From positions 4,697,001 to 4,761,000 of the forward strand of contig NZ_CP107913.1 in the NCBI RefSeq assembly GCF_036014115.1: DNA of 64,000 nt, given 5' to 3'. Position 1 is the first letter of the stretch. Each line of letters opens with the position of its first letter. A program made the position numbers and the translations under genes. Source of the DNA: Streptomyces sp. NBC_00448 (GTDB taxonomy: Bacteria > Actinomycetota > Actinomycetes > Streptomycetales > Streptomycetaceae). The notes under the pieces were generated by a model. The model worked only from the letters and a program-made list of their open reading frames with translations, was not told where the DNA came from and did not search any database. Shown one piece after another: positions 39,604-48,386 of the stretch.

Positions 39604-41085
39604 CTACGGGCAGGGGTCGTCGTCCCCGCCGGCACGGGCGAAGCGGGAGAAGCGGGCGAGCAGGGGCGGGGAGTCCCAGCCGGTGCGCTCGCCGCTGAGC
39701 CAGCCGTCGACCGAGGGGGTCGGCGGGCGGACCCGCCCGAGGTAGTAGAGGGCGACACCGATCAGCGCGCCCGCGAGGGAGATCCCGAAGCAGATCCACA
39801 GCGCCGTCCTGGTGCCCGAGCCCGCGTTCGCCCCGATGGTGGCGGCGACGTAGAGCAGCACCGGGGCGATCAGGAACGCGGCGACCGCGCGGACGAGTTC
39901 GACGATCGCGAAGACCCGCTGCACGTTGCTGGAGCGTAGCGAGAAGCCCGCGATGAACAGCGCGGGGACGACCGAGGCGCCGACCCCGACACCGACCAGG
40001 CCCGAGCCCACCGCGACGAGGGTGGAGGTCGGCGGGGCGGCGGCGTTCATGACCAGGACGCCGGCGCCCAGGAAGAGCAGGCCGGCGAGGACGAAGTAGT
40101 GCAGCAGGCGGGTACGGAACGCGGCGCCGAAGAACACCGCCGCGAGCACCGCGCCGCCGAACTCGGGGAGGTAGACCAGCCCCAGGTGCAGCGGCGTGAT
40201 CCGGTGCGCGAGCGAGATCTGGGTCAGCGAGATCGCCGACACCGACGCGGCCGCCGCGCAGATCGCGGCCACGATCCCGGCCACCGGGAGCGTACTGAGC
40301 AGGCTCTCCACGCACAGCAGCGGATGCCTGCTCGTGTATTCGTGGACGAAGAGGACGACGATCAGCAGCAGCCCGCCGATCAGCGGCCCCCAGGTACGGG
40401 CTTCGGCGAAGCGGTGGGCGGTCAGCTCCGAGGCGCCGAAGAACGCGGAGACGCATCCGACGGTGGCCAGGCACAGGGCGATGTAGTCGATGGGTGCGTC
40501 CGGCGCGGCCGGCGGGACCTCCTGGTAGGTCAGCAACGACAGCACCAGCGCCGCCACCGCGACGCCGGCGATCGCCCAGAACAGCGGCCGCCAGCCGTGC
40601 GCGGACGCCTGGACGCCGCCGAGCACCGGCCCGAGCGCGACCGCGCCGAAGATGCACATGTTCATCACGACGGCGGTCGTGCGCAGCCGGGCCGCCGGAT
40701 ACCCGATGATCAGCGGCGGCACGGCGGCGATCAGCAGCAGGCTGGTGCACAGGCCCTGCAGGACGTGCCCGACGACGAACATCGCCGGGGCGGTCGCCGC
40801 CGCGGCGAGCACCGAGCCGATCACCAGCGCGCTGCCGTAGACCAGCAGCATCCGCCGCTGCGGCAGCAGTTGGGCGAACTGGACGGCCAGCACCGTGCCG
40901 ACCGCGTACCCGGCGTTGGCCATGCCGGTCGTCACGCTGAGCGCCTCGGCACTCATGTGCAGGTCCTTGGCGATCAGCGGCGTGATGCTGCTCAGCGCCG
41001 CCGAGAGCGCCAGGTACGGCACCAGGGCGAACACGACCATCGCCGCCACCGCGGGATAGCGGCCGGCCAGGGGACCCTGTCGCAT
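39604..41085 (-). CDS. MFS transporter (DHA2-like)
   Basis: A 493-residue MFS protein with 13-14 predicted helices: AVAAMVVFALVPYLALSAAL first, then the motif C-like GAVALGPVLGGVQASAHGWR of drug/H+ antiporters. The distribution of helices and length fit the 14-helix DHA2 group. ATG 41085 follows GAGGAGAAAACG; the longer frame to 41145 is not needed. The aldo/keto reductase gene lies 93 bases upstream on the same strand, so the two may share a transcript. Probable efflux of a small molecule; substrate unknown. Confidence 0.85.
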   Translation of the reverse strand: MRQGPLAGRYPAVAAMVVFALVPYLALSAALSSITPLIAKDLHMSAEALSVTTGMANAGYAVGTVLAVQFAQLLPQRRMLLVYGSALVIGSVLAAAATAPAMFVVGHVLQGLCTSLLLIAAVPPLIIGYPAARLRTTAVVMNMCIFGAVALGPVLGGVQASAHGWRPLFWAIAGVAVAALVLSLLTYQEVPPAAPDAPIDYIALCLATVGCVSAFFGASELTAHRFAEARTWGPLIGGLLLIVVLFVHEYTSRHPLLCVESLLSTLPVAGIVAAICAAAASVSAISLTQISLAHRITPLHLGLVYLPEFGGAVLAAVFFGAAFRTRLLHYFVLAGLLFLGAGVLVMNAAAPPTSTLVAVGSGLVGVGVGASVVPALFIAGFSLRSSNVQRVFAIVELVRAVAAFLIAPVLLYVAATIGANAGSGTRTALWICFGISLAGALIGVALYYLGRVRPPTPSVDGWLSGERTGWDSPPLLARFSRFARAGGDDDPCP

Positions 41086-41178
41086 CGGTCGTTTTCTCCT
41101 CGTTCGGCTGAAATGTGGCGTGCTGTCACCATGGTGGACCGCCATCGGTGGCGGTCCCGTCAGGCGCAGCGGCCGAAG

Positions 41179-42231
41179 TCACCCGATCGAGATTCGTGCG
41201 GGTGACCGGCGCCGCAGCTCCTTGTCCGTGAGCGCGGGCGGGTCGTAGTGGGTGACGTCGTGGTTGAGGTCGGTGCCGGGCGGCACGATCTCGTCGATAC
41301 GGTCGAGGACATCGCCGCTCAGCACCGTCCCCGCGGTGTCCAGCAGCGAGGTGAGCTGGTCGCGGGTGCGCGGGCCGATGATCACCGAGGTGATCGCGGG
41401 GTGCGCGAGCACGAAGCCGGTGGCGAGGGCGGGCAGGGTCAGCCCGGCGTCGGCGGCCACCTTCCGCAGCTCGGTGACCGCGGCGAGCTTGGCCGCGTTG
41501 CCGGGCAGCCCGGTGTCGAAGAGCTGCGGCAGGAAGCCGGAGCGGGTGGCCCCGGCGGGGTCCGCGCCGTCGGGTCCGCCGTACTTGCCCGACAGCCAAC
41601 CGCCCGCGAGCGGGCTCCAGGTGAGGACGCCCATGCCGTACTTCCGCGCGGCGGGCAGCACGTCCCGCTCGACCGCGCGGGCCAGCATCGAGTACGGCGG
41701 CTGCTCGGCGCGGAAGCGGAGGTGGCCGCGCTTCTCGGCGACCCACTGGGCCTCCACGATCTCCGCGGCCGGGAAGGTGGACGAGCCGATCGCCCGGACC
41801 TTGCCGGAACGCACCAGGTCGGACAGTGCCGACAGGGTCTCGTCGATGTCGGTGTCCGGGTCGGGGCGATGCACCTGGTACAGGTCGATCCAGTCGGTGC
41901 CGAGCCGGCGCAGGCTGTCCTCGACCGCGCGGACGATCCAACGGCGGGAGTTGCCGCGGTGGTTGGCGTCCTGGCCCATCCCGTAGTGGAACTTGGTGGC
42001 GAGCACCACGTCGTCCCGGCGGCCTCTGAGCGCCTTCCCGACGATCACCTCGGACTCGCCGTCGGAGTACATGTCGGCGGTGTCGATGGTGTTGACGCCC
42101 GCGTCGAGCGCGGTGTGCACGATCCGGACGGCCTCCTCGTGGTCCTTGGTGCCCCACGCGCCGAGCATCATCGTGCCGAGGGTGAACTCGCTGACGGAGA
42201 TGCCGGTGCCGCCGAGTGTCCTGCGATCCAT
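41179..42231 (-). CDS. Aldo/keto reductase
   Basis: A 350-residue AKR. Catalytic residues: Asp in NTIDTADMYSDGESEVIVGK, Tyr within TADMYSDG, Lys in RDDVVLATKFHYGMG and His in DWIDLYQVHRPDPDTDID. The C-terminal NADPH-binding part SVIIGPRTRDQLTSLLDTAG is typical of AKR families 11-13 (YhdN/IolS type). ATG 42231 begins MDRRTLGGTGISVSEF, the standard AKR start. Divergent XRE regulator at 42460 may control it; a minisatellite lies between. Substrate unknown. Confidence 0.92.
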   Translation of the reverse strand: MDRRTLGGTGISVSEFTLGTMMLGAWGTKDHEEAVRIVHTALDAGVNTIDTADMYSDGESEVIVGKALRGRRDDVVLATKFHYGMGQDANHRGNSRRWIVRAVEDSLRRLGTDWIDLYQVHRPDPDTDIDETLSALSDLVRSGKVRAIGSSTFPAAEIVEAQWVAEKRGHLRFRAEQPPYSMLARAVERDVLPAARKYGMGVLTWSPLAGGWLSGKYGGPDGADPAGATRSGFLPQLFDTGLPGNAAKLAAVTELRKVAADAGLTLPALATGFVLAHPAITSVIIGPRTRDQLTSLLDTAGTVLSGDVLDRIDEIVPPGTDLNHDVTHYDPPALTDKELRRRSPARISIG

Positions 42232-42273
42232 GGGGTGCCTGCCTTCGGGGGGTTCGGGTGGTCGGGGTGTTCG

Positions 42274-42307
42274 GGTGGGTCCGGTGTTCAGGTGGGTCCG
42301 GTGTTCA
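42274..42307. repeat. 17-bp tandem repeat
   Basis: Two exact copies of GGTGGGTCCGGTGTTCA (42274-42290, 42291-42307), flanked by related GGTCGGGGTGTTCGGGT and GGTGGGCCGGGTGGGCC units, in the divergent gap between the aldo/keto reductase and XRE genes. Confidence 0.85.
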
Positions 42308-42459
42308 GGTGGGCCGGGTGGGCCGGGTGGCGAACTCCGTTGCACCGGAGCCGGGTTCGACCCTGCCGGTCGGGCCGGGCGGCGACCAGACCGGGCCGAG
42401 GCTGGTACCCGCAGGGCCTGGCTGGGCGGGCCGGACCGGGCATGCCGGAGAATGGGGCC

Positions 42460-43326
42460 ATGCACGCCGAGCCGGAGATCAACGCGTTCCTCAAGGCCCG
42501 CCGGGCGGCTCTCGACCCGGCCGGGCTCGGCCTGCCGCCCGGCGGGACCCGCCGCAGGGTGCGCGGGCTGCGCCGTGACGAGGCCGCCCACCTGGCGGGG
42601 ATCAGCGTGGAGTACTACACCCGCATCGAGCAGGGCCGCGGCGGCAACGTCTCGCCCGAGGTGCTCGACTCCCTCGCCCGCGGGCTGCGGCTGACCGCGG
42701 CCGAGCACGAATACCTGCGGAACGTCGCCCACCGCGCGGCGCACACCGCGACCACCCGCTGCCAGGTCGGGGAAGAGACCCCACAGGTCGTACGGCTCGG
42801 GCTGCAGGTCATGATCGACGCGATGGACGGCGTCGCGGCCGTGGTCTACGGCCGGGCCATGGACGTCCTGGCGTGGAACCGGCTGGGCGGGCTGATCGGC
42901 TGCGACTTCGCCCGGCTGCCCCCGGGCGAGCGCAACATCGCCAAGCAGATGTTCCTCCGCGCGGACGTCGAGGCCAGTCACCCGGAGGTCGCGCAGGTCC
43001 GCCGCGAGATCGTCGCCGTGCTCCGCGCCGAGGCCGGCCGCTTCCCGGACAGCGTGCGGCTGTGCCACGTGGTCGGCGAACTCCTAGAAAGCAGCCCGGA
43101 GTTCGCCCGGCTCTGGGAGTCGCAGGAGGTCGAGGAGAAGACGTACGGCGTCAAGCGCGTCATCGATCCCCGGCACGGCCTGCTGGAGTTGCAGTTCCAG
43201 GCGATGCGCATGCCGCCGCCGGACGACGAGTTGACCCTCCTGCTCTACGCGGCCGAGCCGGACTCCCCCACCCAGAAGGCGCTGCGCGCCCTGTCGGCCG
43301 ACGCCGATGAGCACGACGCGGCCTGA
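42460..43326 (+). CDS. XRE-family regulator with MmyB-like ligand domain
   Basis: A 288-residue protein. The N-terminal HTH (EINAFLKARRAALDPAGLGL; RRRVRGLRRDEAAHLAGISV; EYYTRIEQGRGGNVSPEVLD) and C-terminal domain (VVYGRAMDVLAWNRLGGLIG, then the LLELQFQAMRMPPPDDELTL end) match the large MmyB-like regulator family of Streptomyces, whose ligand domain has a PAS-like fold. ATG 42460 has GGAG nine bases upstream; an in-frame ATG at 42442 is possible. These regulators are typically divergent from an oxidoreductase gene they control, here the aldo/keto reductase. Confidence 0.9.
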   Translation: MHAEPEINAFLKARRAALDPAGLGLPPGGTRRRVRGLRRDEAAHLAGISVEYYTRIEQGRGGNVSPEVLDSLARGLRLTAAEHEYLRNVAHRAAHTATTRCQVGEETPQVVRLGLQVMIDAMDGVAAVVYGRAMDVLAWNRLGGLIGCDFARLPPGERNIAKQMFLRADVEASHPEVAQVRREIVAVLRAEAGRFPDSVRLCHVVGELLESSPEFARLWESQEVEEKTYGVKRVIDPRHGLLELQFQAMRMPPPDDELTLLLYAAEPDSPTQKALRALSADADEHDAA

Positions 43327-43371
43327 CCCGGCGCCGCCCCCGGGAGCCGGTGACAGGAAGCGGCTATGCAT

Positions 43372-43408
43372 AGATCGATGTATACTCGATCTCATCTTTG
43401 ATATCAGA
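43372..43408 (+). promoter_or_regulatory. VapBC operator/promoter region
   Basis: AGATCGA-TGTATAC-TCGATCT at 43372-43392 is a perfect 7-bp inverted repeat with a 7-base spacer that is itself nearly palindromic. A TGATATCA palindrome follows at 43399-43406 and a GAGGAGG ribosome-binding site at 43407-43413. The position just before vapB fits binding by the VapBC complex. Confidence 0.75.
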
Positions 43409-43419
43409 GGAGGTGCCAC

Positions 43420-43635
43420 GTGAGTCGAACCGTGATCGATCTCGATGACGAACTGCTGGCCGACGTCGCACAGGCCCTGGGCACGAACACGAAGAAGGAC
43501 ACCGTCAACACCGCGCTGCGCGAGGTGCTGGACAACCGCCGGCGCGCCCTGGCGCTGACCCGGCTGCGGGGCTCGGCGAATCAGGGCGGCTTCGACCTCG
43601 ACCTCTTCGAAGACAAGAGGAACTACCGGCGGTGA
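43420..43635 (+). CDS. vapB: VapB-family antitoxin (ribbon-helix-helix)
   Basis: A 71-residue antitoxin: SRTVIDLDDELLADVAQALG, TNTKKDTVNTALREVLDNRR gives the beta-alpha-alpha DNA-binding part, and the Leu/Phe/Asp-rich tail (QGGFDLDLFEDKRNYRR) is the toxin-neutralising segment. GTG 43420 is preceded by GAGGAGG. Its stop overlaps the VapC start by GTGA. Autoregulation through the palindrome upstream is expected. Confidence 0.9.
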   Translation: MSRTVIDLDDELLADVAQALGTNTKKDTVNTALREVLDNRRRALALTRLRGSANQGGFDLDLFEDKRNYRR

Positions 43636-44054
43636 GCGCAGCGCGATTCCTGATCGACACCAGCGCCCTGGCCCGCTTCCTGCGGGGAGACGCCGAGCAG
43701 TACGGCTGGGACGAGGCTGCGTCGGCAGGACTCATCGCGACCTGCCCGATCACGGAACTGGAGTTCTTCTACAGCGCGCGCTCCGCGGAGCACCGCACCC
43801 GTGGCATCGAGGACATGCGGCTGCTCTTCGGCTGGGTACCGGTGGACGACCGGGCCTACAGCAGGGCCTGGCGCGTCCAGGAACTGCTCACCAGGAAGGG
43901 GCAGCACCGCAGCGCCGGTGCCGTGGACCTGCTGGTCGCCGCGACCGCCGAACTCCAGGGGCTGACCCTCCTCCACCGCGACCATGACTTCGAGTGCATC
44001 GCCGGCGTCACCGGACAGCCCCTCCAGTGGTACGGCCCCGACGCTGGAAAGTGA
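43632..44054 (+). CDS. vapC: VapC-family PIN-domain ribonuclease toxin
   Basis: A 140-residue PIN-domain protein. Acidic active-site residues: D9 (RFLIDTSALARFL), E42 (CPITELEFFYSAR), D99 (SAGAVDLLVAATA) and D117 or D119 (LLHRDHDFECIA). Length and order are complete, so the toxin should be functional: it would cleave tRNA or rRNA when VapB is degraded. GTG 43632 overlaps the vapB stop. No other mobile-element trait is seen nearby. Confidence 0.92.
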   Translation: MSAARFLIDTSALARFLRGDAEQYGWDEAASAGLIATCPITELEFFYSARSAEHRTRGIEDMRLLFGWVPVDDRAYSRAWRVQELLTRKGQHRSAGAVDLLVAATAELQGLTLLHRDHDFECIAGVTGQPLQWYGPDAGK

Positions 44055-44121
44055 GCACGGCGCCCTACCAGCGACAGGCACGCCGTAACGCCCTTCGTGC
44101 GCCCTCCGCGGAGCCCGCTAC

Positions 44122-44134
44122 TTGAAGCTTTCAA
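44122..44134. promoter_or_regulatory. TTGAAGCTTTCAA palindrome (candidate operator)
   Basis: A perfect TTGAA-GCT-TTCAA inverted repeat, followed by repeated TTGAAC at 44193 and 44205 and TTGAA-like ATTGAATC near 44241, upstream of the GH78-like gene. Repeated half-sites suggest a sugar-responsive regulator, not identified here. Confidence 0.5.
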
Positions 44135-44200
44135 TCGGCCCGGCCGCCCCCGGCTCACACCCGCCGCACCCGTCGGCGCAGATCATTCCTGGTTGAACTG

Positions 44201-44229
44201 TTGATTGAACGCAGCCCCGGGGCTAGCGT
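44201..44229 (+). promoter_or_regulatory. Candidate promoter of GH78-like gene
   Basis: TTGATT (44201-44206) and TAGCGT (44224-44229) are spaced 17 bases apart, about 100 bases before ATG 44330. The TTGAAC repeats overlap the -35 element, as expected for repression. Confidence 0.5.
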
Positions 44230-44329
44230 GCGCTGGCGGATTGAATCGTCTCAGTCGGGATCGTGGGCGGTGGGGCCGTACCAGCGGGCGCCATACCGCC
44301 GTCACGCGTGTGGAACGGGAAGAGGGGCC

Positions 44330-46576
44330 ATGATCCACCTATCGAGGCACAGAGGAGCGCTGGCCGCGGTGTCGGCCGGCGTCACTGTGATCAGCATGCT
44401 GACGGTGAACGCGGCGGTGGCGCAGCCCGCACACGGCGGCGCGCACACGGCGAAGAACCCGTGGACCGACACCGGTTACCAGCCGCGGCAGGGGGACTGG
44501 CGGCCCTACGTCCTCGCGCCCCAAGGCCACGTCGTCGATCCGGTCTCGGTGTCCTCGGTCTCGGCCCGGGGCGGCTCCGTCCAGGGCGACCCGAAGGCGC
44601 TGCTCGGCAAGGGCAACAAGCCGCTGCGGCTGACCAGTTCCGGCGACCGCACCCAATCACCTCTGGTGACCCTGGACTTCGGCAAGGACGTGGGCGGCAA
44701 GATCCGGATACGGGTGGCCGGTGCGTCGAAGACCCCGCCCCAACTGCATGTGTGCTTCAGCGAGTCGAAGCAGTTCGCGGCATCCCCGGCACAGAGCAAC
44801 AACGACGAGGACGCGGTCGCTCCCGGCTGCGACACCGCCAACATCTGGAACGGCTACCCCGGCCAGCCCTACACCTACGACGCCGACAGCCACACCTTCA
44901 CCCTCGACCCGGCCCAGCTCCCGGCCACCCTCACCGACAGCCAGTTGCGCGGCGGCTTCCGCTACGCCACCGTCTTCCTCGACGGCCCCGGCTGGGTCGA
45001 CCTCGGCGCGGTCTCCCTCGACTTCTCGGCGGCGCCCAAGCAGTCCGACCCCGCCGCGTACCAGGGCTGGTTCCTGTCCAGCGACAACGAGCTGAACAAG
45101 ATCTGGTACAGCGGCGCGTACACCGTCCAGCTGGACACCTGGATGTCGGACACGGCCAAGAGCTGGCCCTACCAGACCGGCGAGGCCGACCACTCCGACG
45201 CGCAGGTGCCCGGGGCCGACCCCGGGCAGGAGGTCATCTTCGACGGCGCCAAGCGCGACCGGGTGGTCTGGCAGGGCGACCTCGCCATCCAGGCCCCGGT
45301 CACCTACCTCAGCACCGACGACGTGCCCGCCGTCGACAACTCGCTCTCCTCGCTCGCCTCCCAGCAGCTCCCCGACGGCTACATGCCCGCCGAGAGCCTG
45401 GTCGGCCCGCACAACCAGGACGAGATCCGCACCTACGGCGAGTACGTCACCTGGTTCGTGTACAACCACTACGAGCACTGGCTCTACACCGGCGACCAGG
45501 CGTATCTGGCCAAGTGGTGGCCCCAGTTGACCAAGGCGATGGCCTGGCTGGAGTCGGTCCGCACCCAGGACGGCACCGGGCTGATCTCCTTCGCGAGCGC
45601 CAACTCCTGCGGCCACTACGGCTACAGCGACTGCGGTCACGAGACGTACGTCAACGCGCTGTACAAGCGGAACCTCGACGAGATGGCGGCGCTGGCCACC
45701 TCCCGCGGTGACGCCGCCGGCGCCCGTACCTACGCCGGCCGCGCCACCGACGTGAAGGACGCGATCAACTCCCAGCTGTGGGACGCCTCGACCGGCGCCT
45801 ACCGACTCTCCACCGAGATCCCGACCGCGTACCCGCAGGACGCCAACGCCGCCGCCGTGCTCACCGGCATCGCGAACAGCGACCGGTCCGCGCAGGCCAT
45901 GGACTACCTGCGGAAGAACAACTGGAGCACCTACGGCTCGCTGACCGTCTCGCCCAGCACCCCCAACGCCTCCATCCAGCCCTTCTACGAGCCGCTGCCC
46001 AGCGGCTTCGAGGCGAGCGCGCGCCTGGACGTGCCCGACCCCAGCGGCGCCGAGCAGCAGCAGGCGCTCCAGCTCATGCGGACCTTCTGGGGCCACCAGC
46101 TCAGCGAGGACCCCGGCAGCACGCTGTGGGAGAAGGCGAACCTCGACGGCGACCCCGGTATCGCGCAGTTCACCAGCCTCGCGCACGGCTGGGCGGCCGG
46201 TCCGACGATCTCGCTGACCACCCAGGTGCTGGGCGTCCAGCCGACCGCGGCCGGCTTCTCCGGCTACTCGATCGTGCCCGCCCCCGGCGGCCTGACCTGG
46301 GCGCAGGGCAGCGTCCCGACCCCGCACGGCGCCATCACCGCCTCCTGGCGGTCCTCCGCGCACGGCTTCACGCTGACCGCCACCGCCCCGCGCGGCACCG
46401 TCGGCGAACTCGCCGTCCCGACCGGCGGGCACAAGGTCCGGGTCGAACTCGACGGCCGTACGGTCTGGAACGGCACCCGGGCGGTGGGCGGCGCGCAGGT
46501 CGGCGCCGACGGCACCACCGTCCGCGTGGGCCATGTCGGCCCGGGCCACCACACGCTGACGTCCCACACCCTGTGA
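44330..46576 (+). CDS. Secreted glycoside hydrolase, GH78 alpha-L-rhamnosidase-like
   Basis: A 748-residue secreted enzyme. The signal peptide is RHRGALAAVSAGVTVISMLT with cleavage near AVAQPA. Two beta-rich domains follow (LVTLDFGKDVGGKIRIRVAG), then an (alpha/alpha)6 catalytic region: NELNKIWYSGAYTVQLDTWM, IFDGAKRDRVVWQGDLAIQA (the family's acidic DGxxRDR-like motif), IRTYGEYVTWFVYNHYEHWL and PFYEPLPSGFEASARLD. The C-terminal beta domain (GFSGYSIVPAPGGLTWAQGS) fits GH78. It would remove terminal sugars from plant glycans or glycosides. ATG 44330 has GGGAAGAGGGG upstream; the frame is open further but the signal peptide starts here. Confidence 0.85.
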   Translation: MIHLSRHRGALAAVSAGVTVISMLTVNAAVAQPAHGGAHTAKNPWTDTGYQPRQGDWRPYVLAPQGHVVDPVSVSSVSARGGSVQGDPKALLGKGNKPLRLTSSGDRTQSPLVTLDFGKDVGGKIRIRVAGASKTPPQLHVCFSESKQFAASPAQSNNDEDAVAPGCDTANIWNGYPGQPYTYDADSHTFTLDPAQLPATLTDSQLRGGFRYATVFLDGPGWVDLGAVSLDFSAAPKQSDPAAYQGWFLSSDNELNKIWYSGAYTVQLDTWMSDTAKSWPYQTGEADHSDAQVPGADPGQEVIFDGAKRDRVVWQGDLAIQAPVTYLSTDDVPAVDNSLSSLASQQLPDGYMPAESLVGPHNQDEIRTYGEYVTWFVYNHYEHWLYTGDQAYLAKWWPQLTKAMAWLESVRTQDGTGLISFASANSCGHYGYSDCGHETYVNALYKRNLDEMAALATSRGDAAGARTYAGRATDVKDAINSQLWDASTGAYRLSTEIPTAYPQDANAAAVLTGIANSDRSAQAMDYLRKNNWSTYGSLTVSPSTPNASIQPFYEPLPSGFEASARLDVPDPSGAEQQQALQLMRTFWGHQLSEDPGSTLWEKANLDGDPGIAQFTSLAHGWAAGPTISLTTQVLGVQPTAAGFSGYSIVPAPGGLTWAQGSVPTPHGAITASWRSSAHGFTLTATAPRGTVGELAVPTGGHKVRVELDGRTVWNGTRAVGGAQVGADGTTVRVGHVGPGHHTLTSHTL

Positions 46577-46629
46577 GGTCGCACACCCGGAGATCGGGCG
46601 CCGGGTGAGATGTCCCGCCTGGTGATGTC

Positions 46630-46667
46630 AGGGCCGGCCGGTCGCGGGTGCGCGATCGGCCGGCCCT
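46630..46667. terminator. Bidirectional hairpin terminator
   Basis: AGGGCCGGCCG (46630-46640) pairs with CGGCCGGCCCT (46657-46667), with an extra CGCG/CGCG pairing inside. It lies between the stops of two convergent genes. Confidence 0.8.
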
Positions 46668-46675
46668 CGGCGTGG

Positions 46676-48211
46676 TCAGCTCTGCGGGGACGACGGCGAC
46701 CAGGCGCTGCCGTCGTAGAAGTAGGTGGGGTCGTTCTTCAGTCCCACCGTGCGGAAGGGCTTGCCGTGGTCGTCGACCCGCAGCGTGCCCTGGCGGTCGC
46801 CGCAGCTCCAGAGGAGTTCCAGGTACCAGCTGACGTCGCGGTCCGAGGTGTGCGCGTCCACGTCGAGGACCTGCGAGTCGCGGGCGATCTGGAAAGGGAA
46901 GGTGGACAGCACGGGCGTCGAGCCGTCGTCCACGTAGCCGCGCACCGGGCGGGCTCGGGGAGCGGTCGTGTCGAGGTCGACGGAGAAGGACGCCGGTTCG
47001 AGGCCGCCGCCGCATCCCGAGCCGGGGGTGTAGCCGTTACCCTTCGGCGCGGCCGTGCTGCTGACGACGCGCACGTACAGCGCGTGCAGCACCACCGGCT
47101 GCCCGGACACGCTCTGCGCGGTCACCTGGAGCCGCAGGTCCCCGGCCGGTACGCCGCCGAGCGCGCCGGCCCACGCGTCGTCCTGCTGGAGTGACGGCGG
47201 GGGCGGGACCTTGCCCGGCGGCTGCCGCAGCAGGAACCACTGGCCGCACTGGGTGTCCCAGTTGTCCGACAGCACGGTCACCTGGACCGGTGGTGACGAG
47301 CTGCCCGCCGCCGGCGGCGTGGTGGGTGCGGTGGATCGGGAGGGCGCGCCGGCCTTCCGGCCGGACCCCGTCGTGGTGGGGGCGGGGCTCGCCGGCGCGG
47401 TGGTCGAGGTGGTCGCTGCGGGGGCGCCGACGACGGCCGCGGCCGTGGTCCGCGGGCGCGAGGCGGCGGAAGCGCCGCGGTCGGCGCCGTGCGCGGAGTG
47501 CAGCACCAGCGGAAGCACCGCGGCCATCGCGGCGGCGGCTCCCACCGCGACCCTGGTCCGGCGCCGCCAGGACGAGGAGGGCTCGCCGCCGGCCTCGGGC
47601 GGCTCGGCCAGGTCCGGCAACTCGGGTACTTCGGGCGGACCGGGCGCCTCGGTCGGACCAGGGGCGGCGGGCGGGGGCGGCACCGATATGCCCGCTCCCG
47701 TGGCGCCGGGCCCCACGACTTGCGACGCGCCGTCCACCCCCGCGCCGTCCGCGCCCGCATCGCCGGGCCCTTCCGCATCCGGAGGCGCCGCCTCGTCCGC
47801 GCCGGCCGGTGGGACGTCGACGGGTGCGGCCGATCCGGCCGCCGCCGATCCGGCCGCCGCCGGCTCCGGCCCGGTCGGCTCCGGCCCGGTCGGCTCCGGC
47901 CCGGTCGGCTCCGGCCCGGTCGGCTCCGGCCCGGTCGGCGCGGCAGACGTGCGGTACTGCTCGCGGCGCCGCTCCGCGCTCGCCAGCAGCCACAGCTGGT
48001 GCAGCGCCACCAGTTCCTCCGGACCCGCACCGCACAGCCGCGCGAACCGCTCCACGGGGCCGTACTCGGTGGGGACCGCGGCGCCGTTGCAGTAGCGGTG
48101 CAGGGTGGAGGTGCTCACGTGCGTCCGGGCGGCGAGCGCACCGTACGTACGCCCCGACTGTTGCTTCAGTTCGCGCAGCCGACTCGCGAACTCCTCGACA
48201 TATGTGCTCAT
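46676..48211 (-). CDS. XRE-type HTH protein with membrane anchor and extracytoplasmic domain
   Basis: A 511-residue protein. Residues 1-75 are an HTH (EEFASRLRELKQQSGRTYGA; LAARTHVSTSTLHRYCNGAA; YGPVERFARLCGAGPEELVA). Then comes a long linker with five exact TGPEP pentapeptides and other Ala/Pro/Asp runs, one membrane helix (RVAVGAAAAMAAVLPLVLHS), a Thr/Ala/Pro spacer, and a roughly 190-residue extracytoplasmic domain (VTVLSDNWDTQCGQWFLLRQ; SWYLELLWSCGDRQGTLRVD). This architecture recurs in Streptomyces as a membrane-tethered regulator, but its signal is unknown. ATG 48211 is preferred to the in-frame 48256. Confidence 0.85.
   Translation of the reverse strand: MSTYVEEFASRLRELKQQSGRTYGALAARTHVSTSTLHRYCNGAAVPTEYGPVERFARLCGAGPEELVALHQLWLLASAERRREQYRTSAAPTGPEPTGPEPTGPEPTGPEPTGPEPAAAGSAAAGSAAPVDVPPAGADEAAPPDAEGPGDAGADGAGVDGASQVVGPGATGAGISVPPPPAAPGPTEAPGPPEVPELPDLAEPPEAGGEPSSSWRRRTRVAVGAAAAMAAVLPLVLHSAHGADRGASAASRPRTTAAAVVGAPAATTSTTAPASPAPTTTGSGRKAGAPSRSTAPTTPPAAGSSSPPVQVTVLSDNWDTQCGQWFLLRQPPGKVPPPPSLQQDDAWAGALGGVPAGDLRLQVTAQSVSGQPVVLHALYVRVVSSTAAPKGNGYTPGSGCGGGLEPASFSVDLDTTAPRARPVRGYVDDGSTPVLSTFPFQIARDSQVLDVDAHTSDRDVSWYLELLWSCGDRQGTLRVDDHGKPFRTVGLKNDPTYFYDGSAWSPSSPQS
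47862..47936 (-). repeat. 15-bp tandem repeat encoding (TGPEP)5
   Basis: Five identical 15-base units (GGCTCCGGCCCGGTC on the plus strand) in the linker of the membrane-anchored HTH protein. Because the unit is a multiple of three, copy changes alter only linker length. Confidence 0.95.
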
Positions 48212-48386
48212 TCCGCCCTCTTGCTCGTCCCGGGCCGACATTCCAGGAAGCGCCATTCTCGCAGCTCAGGGGGGTGGAACCGTTCCAGCGTCCTCAACTG
48301 TGGCCAGACCGTCGAACACGGGACGCGGCACGGCGCAGAGTTACGGCATCCCACCGCTCGACCACTCACAGCGAAGGCATGCCACC

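Noticed and set aside
47862..47936. CRISPR array or regulatory repeat
   Set aside because: The repeats are contiguous, 15 bases long with no spacers, and encode TGPEP in a protein linker.
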